A stretch of DNA of 54,225 nucleotides, taken from assembly GCA_023663525.1 (NCBI GenBank), contig JAMPHF010000002.1:549793-604017 (forward strand), read 5' to 3'. The stretch's first letter is position 1. Every line of letters begins with the position of its first letter. The DNA is from Bacteroides sp. Its GTDB lineage: Bacteria; Bacteroidota; Bacteroidia; Bacteroidales; Muribaculaceae. Shown piece by piece: positions 8,994-14,500 of the stretch. A model generated the notes under the pieces. It was not told the origin of the DNA and made no database searches. It saw only the letters and a program-made list of their open reading frames with translations. The position numbers and the translations under genes are program-made.

Positions 8994-9024
8994 CTTGTGG
9001 AAACAAAAAAAATACTTACCTTTG
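8994..9024 (+). promoter_or_regulatory. tRNA-Ala promoter
   Basis: CTTG (8994-8997), a 19-base spacer and TACCTTTG (9017-9024), with the tRNA 5' end 15 bases further on. Confidence 0.75.
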
Positions 9025-9039
9025 CGCTACAAACGCACC

Positions 9040-9113
9040 GGGGTATTAGCTCATCCGGCTAGAGCGCGACACTGGCAGTGTCGAGGTGAGCGGTTCGAGT
9101 CCGCTATACTCCA
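9040..9113 (+). tRNA. tRNA-Ala (anticodon GGC)
   Basis: A 74-base cloverleaf. The acceptor stem GGGGTAT/ATACTCC has the G3:U70 wobble that is the alanine identity element. The anticodon stem CGACA/TGTCG holds the loop C-T-GGC-A-G, and the T arm is AGCGG-TTCGAGT-CCGCT. The 3' CCA is not encoded. Its last bases form the left attachment site of the integrated element, and the gene remains intact after integration. Confidence 0.97.
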
Positions 9114-9114
9114 C
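9101..9114 (+). repeat. attL, tRNA-Ala 3' end
   Basis: CCGCTATACTCCAC, identical to 14346-14359 and spanning the 3' T-stem and acceptor of the tRNA. The tyrosine recombinase gene starts about 240 bases inside. This is the expected crossover site for a tRNA-targeting integrase. Confidence 0.9.
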
Positions 9115-9120
9115 TTATAT

Positions 9121-9156
9121 AAGTCTTAACCGTTATATTAAAGGTTAAGACTTTTT
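9121..9156 (+). terminator. Element-encoded terminator just after tRNA-Ala
   Basis: Perfect arms AAGTCTTAACC (9121-9131) and GGTTAAGACTT (9143-9153) followed by a T-run. It terminates the tRNA transcript in the integrated state, replacing the host terminator displaced to 14366. Confidence 0.8.
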
Positions 9157-9265
9157 CAATTGAGTGGGTTTCAGTTTGTTAAGTCAAATTGTGGTATTGA
9201 CTTTTTTAACTGGAACATAAAAAAACCACACGTTGATACTGGCAAAATTGCCCCATACCACAAAA

Positions 9266-9285
9266 TTTGTTAGCAAATTTGTTAG
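9266..9285 (+). repeat. Paired TTTGTTAG repeats, left end
   Basis: TTTGTTAG at 9266-9273 and 9278-9285, 12 bases apart in the same orientation. The same pair with 13-base spacing lies near the right end at 14260. Candidate arm-type binding sites for the integrase. Confidence 0.5.
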
Positions 9286-9351
9286 TGAATTTTTGGGCGT
9301 TCTACCAGTAACAAAAAATCGTTACTCACTGCTAAACGATTAGAAAACAAA

Positions 9352-10674
9352 ATGGCAGTAATCAAATTTTCTTTTACACCCTCTCCAGTCGGTTACTCTA
9401 AAGGTAACTGGGCGATTGTGGCGTACTTGCAAGGAACAACAAAACGTGTTCCGTATCTGATTGAGGGGTTAACCTCTCCCAGTCTTGCACACTGGAGTAA
9501 AAAAGAACAACGCTTTTTAGGCGGTACACAAAGCGATGTGGATAACAACAAATTGTTAGACGCTCTACGCTCCCAGTGTGAGGAACTGCAAAAGAACCCT
9601 CAAATTACTACCCCTCAACAATTCATTGACGCTTTGAAAAGTGGAAATGTTCCCGACACTGATACAACGGAAACACTGGGGGCGTTCATTCAATTGCTGA
9701 TTGAGGAACAAAGACAACTACCCACAAAGAACTACCAGTTATATACGTCTTTGTTTAACAACCTAAATGGAGAAAACCACAAAAGCGTTAAAGGGATAGT
9801 TACAACCTTTGAAAAACCGATGTATGAGGGTACGCCCCTTATAAAAACCCCTTTGGCTCAAATTGCCGATGAGCATTTGTTGGAGCTTGCCAACTGGGTA
9901 AAGCGAGTTAAGAACGGTGCTAACTTTAAGAACCTCAACGCAACATTACTCCACGTTGTTAACGTTGCTATTGAGCGCAAAAAGATTAAACACGCTATTA
10001 CTTTCAAATTTCGTTCCCACGCTCCCAAAAAGGTAAAAACCACCTCTGAACCGTTAAAGGCTCTTACCTCTGAACAATTTGAAAAGGTACTTACTTTTAG
10101 CGGTCAAGTAATCAACCCTAATGGACACCGCAACCGTCAATTGCAACCGTTATACTTGGACGTTGCTTTGCTCCAGTATTACACTATGTCGCGCCCTGCT
10201 GATGTGCTTTTATGGCGTTCCGATATGATTAAGACGTTACCGAATGGAACAAAAGTGTTATGCTATATTCCATATAAAAAGCGTACACACAATAACGCTA
10301 CTGAGGTTATTTTGCCGTTGAACCCTAAAGCACTGGCGATTATTGAAAAATATAACGGCCAGTCTAAAGGGGGTTATATTCTCCCCCTACCTATGAATGA
10401 AACTAACTGGGATATAACCACAAAAGACGGTAACGATAAATGGAGAATTGCCAGTAATACCGTACTGGGTAACATCAACGCCCATTTGAAAAAGGTTGGT
10501 ACACTTGTAGGTGTTGAGGGTTTAACACTATATTACTTTAGGCGGTCGGTGTTTTCCCACGTTGCCAGTACTGGTGTGAACTCTACACTATTGGCAAAAC
10601 ACGGCGGTACAAGTGTAAGAATGTTGGAAAAGCACTATATTAAGGACACCGAATTGCAACCACTTGTTTTTTAA
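9352..10674 (+). CDS. Tyrosine recombinase (integrase)
   Basis: A 440-residue site-specific recombinase of the Bacteroidota phage/element integrase type. It has an N-terminal arm-binding region, a SAM-like core-binding domain around residues 100-210 and a catalytic domain from about residue 230. The first catalytic Arg is in T-M-S-R-P-A-D-V-L-L-W-R. The usual H-x-x-R box reads Y-Y-F-R-R-S, with Tyr in place of His. The third box is A-K-H-G-G-T-S and the nucleophile Tyr is in L-E-K-H-Y-I-K. It should integrate and excise the element at the tRNA-Ala 3' end. The start at 9352 follows a 190-base region rich in inverted and direct repeats. Confidence 0.93.
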   Translation: MAVIKFSFTPSPVGYSKGNWAIVAYLQGTTKRVPYLIEGLTSPSLAHWSKKEQRFLGGTQSDVDNNKLLDALRSQCEELQKNPQITTPQQFIDALKSGNVPDTDTTETLGAFIQLLIEEQRQLPTKNYQLYTSLFNNLNGENHKSVKGIVTTFEKPMYEGTPLIKTPLAQIADEHLLELANWVKRVKNGANFKNLNATLLHVVNVAIERKKIKHAITFKFRSHAPKKVKTTSEPLKALTSEQFEKVLTFSGQVINPNGHRNRQLQPLYLDVALLQYYTMSRPADVLLWRSDMIKTLPNGTKVLCYIPYKKRTHNNATEVILPLNPKALAIIEKYNGQSKGGYILPLPMNETNWDITTKDGNDKWRIASNTVLGNINAHLKKVGTLVGVEGLTLYYFRRSVFSHVASTGVNSTLLAKHGGTSVRMLEKHYIKDTELQPLVF

Positions 10675-10736
10675 TCGTTACTGGGGGTTGCTCCCTCTGA
10701 TGAGTTGCCCCCAGTATTTTTCAACCTCAACAAGAT

Positions 10737-11000
10737 ATGAAACTGATTGAATACTCAAATTTAGTGGGGTTCGTGGTTGCACTGGATAAAGAACGCTCCA
10801 CGTGTCTATATTACCACGCTGAATTAACCTCTTCCGCTGATGTCATTAAGGCTATTAGGTTCGCTTTCGGTGATGTCTATTTGATACCGACAAATGACGC
10901 GAATTTTGCGCTTAGGGTGTTGGATATACTTAACGTTCCCGACACTGATTATTTACCGATATTTGACGCTCTAAGAGAGGTTAGCGGTAATGAGATATAA
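10737..11000 (+). CDS. Hypothetical protein, element-encoded
   Basis: An 87-residue acidic soluble protein (M-K-L-I-E-Y-S-N-L-V-G-F). I do not recognise a family. Alternating beta and helix-like segments suggest a compact alpha/beta fold. It lies 62 bases after the integrase on the same strand with a strong terminator about 110 bases downstream, so the two genes may form a transcription unit. Confidence 0.6.
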   Translation: MKLIEYSNLVGFVVALDKERSTCLYYHAELTSSADVIKAIRFAFGDVYLIPTNDANFALRVLDILNVPDTDYLPIFDALREVSGNEI

Positions 11001-11113
11001 CACTGATTCAGCTAACACCGATTTTTGGCGTTAGTTTGGGTTTTGTCAAATGCTATGAACAAGTAAACCAGTTACCGCCATTTGTATGTGAATATCGTTG
11101 GCTATCCTCTACA

Positions 11114-11159
11114 AAAAGCACCGTATAAGGCTCAAATAAGGCTCTTATACGGTGCTTTT
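11114..11159. terminator. Bidirectional terminator inside the element
   Basis: Perfect 16-base arms AAAAGCACCGTATAAG (11114-11129) and CTTATACGGTGCTTTT (11144-11159). They end the integrase-side transcription unit and insulate the structured RNA promoter that follows. Confidence 0.85.
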
Positions 11160-11200
11160 GCTAAAAACGATTGGTTGTATTACATTACATTCCTTTTGGC

Positions 11201-11231
11201 GTTGAGGCTTCAAAAAAAATTAGTATCTTTG
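11201..11231 (+). promoter_or_regulatory. Promoter of the element's structured RNA
   Basis: GTTG (11201-11204), a 19-base spacer and TATCTTTG (11224-11231); predicted start near 11238. Confidence 0.75.
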
Positions 11232-11237
11232 CCGTGC

Positions 11238-11460
11238 CGTTCAAGAGAGGACGACTCATTAAATTGTAGGCGTTTAGCAATATCTTTTTTCGGAAAACTG
11301 GACACTTTCACGACACTTAAAGATTTTTGCGATATGCCTACGCCCTTGGTTGTATATTCTCAAATATGCAATATCGGGGCGTGGGCTGTTGCTATCCGAA
11401 AGTGTCAGGCAGTCCAGAGCCACCGAAATTAGGTTAGCTAACAGATTCCACGCCTTTTTT
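11238..11460 (+). ncRNA. Element-encoded structured RNA, about 220 nt
   Basis: Downstream of a consensus promoter and ending in a complementary block plus six T residues (GGCGTGG near 11379-11385 with CCACGCC at 11448-11454, then TTTTTT). Strong internal pairings include GTAGGC (11266) with GCCTAC (11336), ATATC (11280) with GATAT (11331), and a 9-bp match GACACTTTC (11301) with GAAAGTGTC (11398). The first and third cross if all form, and GCAATATC occurs twice (11277 and 11368) competing for GATAT, so a pseudoknot or switching fold is possible. A nominal 116-codon frame here spans a terminator and promoter and is not credible. No reverse transcriptase or Cas-like partner is encoded. Function unknown. 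Confidence 0.65.
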
Positions 11461-11507
11461 GTATAATCATAACAGCCCTATTGGAATTTGTAAGGCACAC
11501 AAACACA

Positions 11508-11894
11508 ATGGAAATTTTAATATTTGTGGTAATCGGGGGCGTTGTCGGGCTTATTATCCGAAATGCTATGAACGCCGGAAAAAGCAACTCCCCTAAAGAG
11601 TATATGTACTCTTGCAGTCAAACAGCCTTAATTAACGCTATAAAAAAGGCTGCTCAACAATTGGGGTATGAGGTTAACCGCATTGATGAGGTTGGAGGAC
11701 GTATAAGACTGGGGGTTAGTGCTTCAATGGCTTCTTTTGGTGAGTGGATAGACATTCAGCTAATGGAGACAGCCCCCGACAAAACTAAAGCCGTTCTATC
11801 TTGTGTTGCTAAGAAGGGTAGAGAGAATATGAGCAAAAACCGAAAGAATATTGAAAAGCTGTTAGACGCGGTTTCACAGCAATTCAGTAAGTAA
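11508..11894 (+). CDS. Membrane-anchored hypothetical protein
   Basis: A 128-residue protein with one N-terminal transmembrane helix (about residues 3-21, rich in I, V, G and L), then a soluble domain of roughly 90 residues with mixed helix and strand character and a basic C-terminal helix (K-N-R-K-N-I-E-K-L-L). I place the start at 11508, directly before the hydrophobic stretch. Family not recognised. It lies immediately after the structured RNA and ends at a strong bidirectional terminator, so it is expressed by read-through from the RNA promoter or from a site I cannot see. Confidence 0.65.
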   Translation: MEILIFVVIGGVVGLIIRNAMNAGKSNSPKEYMYSCSQTALINAIKKAAQQLGYEVNRIDEVGGRIRLGVSASMASFGEWIDIQLMETAPDKTKAVLSCVAKKGRENMSKNRKNIEKLLDAVSQQFSK

Positions 11895-11910
11895 ACTACA
11901 ATCTATACAG

Positions 11911-11952
11911 AAAGGCCGTACAAAGTCGCTAAATTGGCTTTGTACGGCCTTT
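11911..11952. terminator. Bidirectional terminator between convergent genes
   Basis: Perfect 15-base arms AAAGGCCGTACAAAG (11911-11925) and CTTTGTACGGCCTTT (11938-11952) with T-runs on both strands, between the membrane protein and the resolvase gene. Confidence 0.9.
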
Positions 11953-11971
11953 TTCGTTCATCTTGAAATGC

Positions 11972-12526
11972 CTATTTAACTGGATATGTAACTGGAATGT
12001 TGTGGGTGTTAAGATAACTAACCAGTATACCTATTGCGTCCGCTTGGTCATCGTCTTTATTGCCGTTGCGGTCGGTGTTCAACTGATACCCCAAACGTTC
12101 CACTGCTCTACACATACGGCTCTTTTGCTCTTGGCGTGTTAGTGTTCGGTGTAGTCGTATGCTACTGGAGTAACCCCAAATATCGTGTTTTACTTTCAGT
12201 GGGTTAATGAATATTATTGGGGGTAATTGGTTTTGGGTGTTGCTTGCTACTATTACCCCCCTACATTGCGCCAGTATATCAAACGCGCCTTGTTTCCGTT
12301 GGTCGCTATCTTTGAAAATATCCTCCGCTACTAACTGGGTAACTTTGTGCTTGCTGATGAGGTTGCACACTTTTGTATAGAGTTGCGCCAGTCTACTTTG
12401 TGTTCGTTCTATGTCGGTAGTTCCTTTGCCGATTAGACGTATTGAGCCGTGTACGGTAATATTACCGTTCTTATAAATTGCGTACCCAGTTTTGCTACTG
12501 GATGTGTCTAACGCTAAAATTGTCAT
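11972..12526 (-). CDS. RuvC-like Holliday junction resolvase
   Basis: A 184-residue RuvC-fold nuclease of the phage type. The catalytic acidic set is visible: the first-strand Asp in I-L-A-L-D-T-S-S-S-K-T-G, the Glu in V-A-E-D-I-F, and the C-terminal pair in D-D-D-Q-A-D-A-I-G-I. It should cut four-way DNA junctions. In a small element it probably resolves replication or recombination intermediates, or branched DNA before packaging. It lacks HNH or zinc insertions, so it is not an IscB or TnpB protein. Its start lies about 150 bases downstream (minus strand) of the palindromic repeat array. Confidence 0.85.
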   Translation of the reverse strand: MTILALDTSSSKTGYAIYKNGNITVHGSIRLIGKGTTDIERTQSRLAQLYTKVCNLISKHKVTQLVAEDIFKDSDQRKQGAFDILAQCRGVIVASNTQNQLPPIIFINPLKVKHDIWGYSSSIRLHRTLTRQEQKSRMCRAVERLGYQLNTDRNGNKDDDQADAIGILVSYLNTHNIPVTYPVK

Positions 12527-12673
12527 TGCCTATAAAGGTTGTTATATAGGTTATATATCTCTATTAAAGTAGTTCTACAAGATAGAACTACTTATATATA
12601 TTGCCATTTTTTGAAATTTTGCAATAATCAATTGTAAACCAGTCTTATATTATCCTTTTACCCTTTCCGTAAT

Positions 12674-12798
12674 ATAGTACTGGAGTACCATACTACGGGG
12701 GTTAGTATGGTACTGGAGTAACATACTACGGTATGTTGTTTTTCTGTAGTATGGTACTGGAGTACCATATAATTTCAACTCCAGTACCATACTACTAC
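12674..12798. repeat. Four near-palindromic repeats (GGTACTGGAGTACC core)
   Basis: Copies at about 12677-12696, 12705-12726, 12749-12769 and, inverted, 12777-12798. Each is close to the 22-base palindrome GTATGGTACT-GG-AGTACCATAC and contains the over-represented ACTGG word at its centre. They lie between the winged-helix gene (ends 12795) and the resolvase gene (starts 12526). The position and symmetry suggest multiple binding sites for a dimeric protein: operator, replication iterons or a packaging site. Confidence 0.8.
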
Positions 12799-13178
12799 AA
12801 ATTTAGATACTCTTTTAACTCTTTGTGGATTAACTCCACGTTTGGCAAATACTGGGTTTTTGCTCTACCTTTGCGTTTGCCCTCAACTGTTATTAGTTTG
12901 GATTCCAAAAGCATTTTAACCGCTTTCCGCGCTCCCTCAACGCTACATTTTATTGTGTTGGCTATGTCGGTGTAACTTAACTTTAGGGGTTCGCGGTTGC
13001 TTTCGTGGGCGTTGTCGTATTGCATACAAAGATATGTTAATAACCGTTCCTCTAACTGGGATAGGTTGTAATATTCCCATATCATAGGCAATATATCAAG
13101 ATTCCACGTTACAAAACGCTTTACCCCTCCCCACTCCGACAAATCTACATACAACCGCTTGTTTTTCGTGTCGTTCAT
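12795..13178 (-). CDS. Winged-helix DNA-binding protein
   Basis: A 127-residue protein with a helix-turn-helix and wing: L-K-L-S-Y-T-D-I-A-N-T-I-K-C-S-V-E-G-A-R-K-A-V-K is the HTH, followed by L-L-E-S-K-L-I-T-V-E-G-K-R-K-G-R-A-K as the wing, then a C-terminal helix. The arrangement resembles small phage and plasmid replication or regulatory proteins. It overlaps the upstream gene by one base (TAATG), so translation is coupled. Its C-terminal codons overlap the inverted copy of the palindromic repeats, an attractive binding target. Confidence 0.7.
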   Translation of the reverse strand: MNDTKNKRLYVDLSEWGGVKRFVTWNLDILPMIWEYYNLSQLEERLLTYLCMQYDNAHESNREPLKLSYTDIANTIKCSVEGARKAVKMLLESKLITVEGKRKGRAKTQYLPNVELIHKELKEYLNL

Positions 13179-13474
13179 TACTGGATGAGGTTTTGAAATG
13201 CGTAACGGTTCAATCTGTGGGTAACTCCATTTATACGCGCTCCCATTTCGCGTGTGGCGTACCCCATACGTTCAAGTGCTTTCCAGTATGAAATTACGGT
13301 CATAAAGGTTATTTTAACGCCCTTTCCGTTCAGTTCGTTGGCTAACTCCACGTAACTAACTGGGATTGTATAACCATAACCGTGTACGGTCAGTAAGTCA
13401 GTGGCGAATTTTAACGCCCTTTTCTCTTGCAACGTCTTAGGTTGCGTTAGTCTTGGTTTCTTTGTCTTTTTCAT
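13178..13474 (-). CDS. Small winged-helix-like protein
   Basis: A 98-residue basic protein. A Lys/Arg-rich N-terminus is followed by an HTH-like core (S-Y-V-E-L-A-N-E-L-N-G-K-G-V-K-I-T-F-M-T-V-I-S-Y-W-K-A-L-E-R-M-G-Y). It is the first gene of a two-gene operon with 12795-13178, its stop overlapping the next start in TAATG. Probable DNA-binding replication or regulatory factor; family not named. Confidence 0.65.
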   Translation of the reverse strand: MKKTKKPRLTQPKTLQEKRALKFATDLLTVHGYGYTIPVSYVELANELNGKGVKITFMTVISYWKALERMGYATREMGARINGVTHRLNRYAFQNLIQ

Positions 13475-13541
13475 AATTCTTTTTTATAATACACCGCTTT
13501 TACACTGGGGTTGGTTAATTTCCCCTCTTGGACGGTGTTTA

Positions 13542-13588
13542 TTACCGAATAGAAAAAAGTTTACGACAAAGTTTATTTTTACCGAATA
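13542..13588. promoter_or_regulatory. Direct repeats TTACCGAATA upstream of the winged-helix operon
   Basis: Two identical 10-base repeats, 13542-13551 and 13579-13588. Between them the minus strand reads AAACTTTG, a partial -7 element. They may be operators for autoregulation of the minus-strand operon. Confidence 0.45.
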
Positions 13589-13648
13589 AATTTGCTTGTA
13601 ACCGTTTGGCGTTGCTTGCTTTCCGTTCTTTTAATATGTGGCGTTAGG

Positions 13649-13820
13649 TTCAAAAGTGAAACAAATCTATACCGATACGATAAAAAGTCACTTGGTTTTG
13701 AAACCTAATTTATTGAGGGGTAAATTGTCGCTATATTTAGGGTAACTGGGTAGACTCTTTGTTTTATTACATTGCTGTATATTAGCAATTTGCCGTTATT
13801 CCCATTTTCAAAAGTGAAAC
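13649..13820. repeat. Direct repeats TTCAAAAGTGAAAC
   Basis: Two identical 14-base copies (13649-13662 and 13807-13820) in the non-coding stretch at the right of the element. The stretch 13475-14345 otherwise has AT-rich sequence, several ACTGG words, a small TTGCT/AGCAA hairpin near 13783 and an outward promoter; I see no credible gene in it. Confidence 0.5.
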
Positions 13821-14188
13821 TAACTGGGTAACTCTCCAGTAGAAAAGTACCATAATTTTATACTGGAAAATTGCTCTTTTCATTTGACTAAAAAAAACGA
13901 GATTCAAAAATTAAGGGTCGGCTATATATACGGATTCCGCACCGACACACACACCCTCCCTCTTATTTTTAATTTTTTGGTCGGTACACTGGGCGTTGGT
14001 TGCTCTACCAGTCTGATTATTACCCATTGTTGCTATCAACACCAGTTCCAAACCTCCCCTATAAAAATACGGAAATACCCCATAAATGTTAGTTATTTTT
14101 GTTTGACCTCTCCCAGTGTCTAAAATATGTATAGGCGAATTTCAAAAGATTTTCAACTGATGAGGTTGAAAAAAGTTGGTTACGCTTG

Positions 14189-14218
14189 TTGAACTTTTAA
14201 TTTATTTGTGTAACTTTG
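14189..14218 (+). promoter_or_regulatory. Outward-facing promoter at the element's right end
   Basis: TTG (14189-14191), a 19-base spacer and TAACTTTG (14211-14218). No gene follows before attR. In an excised circle the transcript would cross attP and reach the integrase start after about 370 bases, passing the 9121 hairpin. Confidence 0.6.
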
Positions 14219-14259
14219 CCGATGAATTAACCACGCTTTGAGTAGCGGTTATTGGTTAC

Positions 14260-14280
14260 TTTGTTAGAAAATTTTGTTAG
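14260..14280 (+). repeat. Paired TTTGTTAG repeats, right end
   Basis: TTTGTTAG at 14260-14267 and 14273-14280, mirroring the left-end pair in sequence and orientation; candidate integrase arm sites. Confidence 0.5.
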
Positions 14281-14345
14281 TACACTTTCAATTGCGGAAA
14301 GTAATATACTGATAAATAAACGGTTATGAGTTAAGCGTGTGAATA

Positions 14346-14359
14346 CCGCTATACTCCAC
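14346..14359 (+). repeat. attR
   Basis: CCGCTATACTCCAC, an exact copy of the tRNA-Ala 3' segment at 9101-9114, marking the right boundary. Confidence 0.9.
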
Positions 14360-14365
14360 CAATAT

Positions 14366-14397
14366 AATCGAGTTCTGAGGAAATTCAGGACTCGATT
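14366..14397 (+). terminator. Displaced host tRNA-Ala terminator
   Basis: AATCGAGTTCTGA (14366-14378) pairs with TCAGGACTCGATT (14385-14397), followed by GTGTTT. It begins seven bases after attR, where the original tRNA terminator would lie before integration. Confidence 0.7.
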
Positions 14398-14500
14398 GTG
14401 TTTATTGGCGATTGAAAAACTCAATGTCCGACCGGTTAGGGAATGGTTTATAGGTCACGCACAAATACATTGTGTATGACTTATAACTGCTTCTGTGAAT

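Larger units (their letters stand above)
9101..14359. mobile_element. 5.2-kb integrative element in tRNA-Ala
   Basis: It is bounded by the 14-base direct repeat at 9101 and 14346 and carries a tyrosine recombinase, two small unknown proteins, a RuvC-like resolvase, two winged-helix proteins, a structured RNA and a palindromic repeat array. The DNA is clearly more AT-rich than its flanks. By eye it contains no GATC, CATG, TCGA or CTAG and about 50 ACTGG/CCAGT pentamers. No capsid, portal, terminase, relaxase, primase or antibiotic-resistance gene is recognisable. It resembles a minimal phage satellite or integrative mobilisable element; which one cannot be settled from sequence alone. Confidence 0.88.

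Noticed and set aside
11082..11432. 116-codon plus-strand frame in the element
   Set aside because: It spans a perfect terminator hairpin, a promoter and the structured RNA, and its composition is unlike the element's other proteins.
11238..11460. Retron or diversity-generating RNA
   Set aside because: No reverse transcriptase frame with a catalytic Y-x-D-D motif is present in the element.
11201..12526. Structured RNA plus RuvC-fold protein as an IscB/TnpB-like RNA-guided nuclease
   Set aside because: The protein is a compact 184-residue junction resolvase without HNH, bridge helix or zinc domain, so RNA-guided activity is not supported.
13884..14123. 79-codon plus-strand frame
   Set aside because: No plausible start other than TTG, Cys-rich random-looking sequence, no neighbouring operon.
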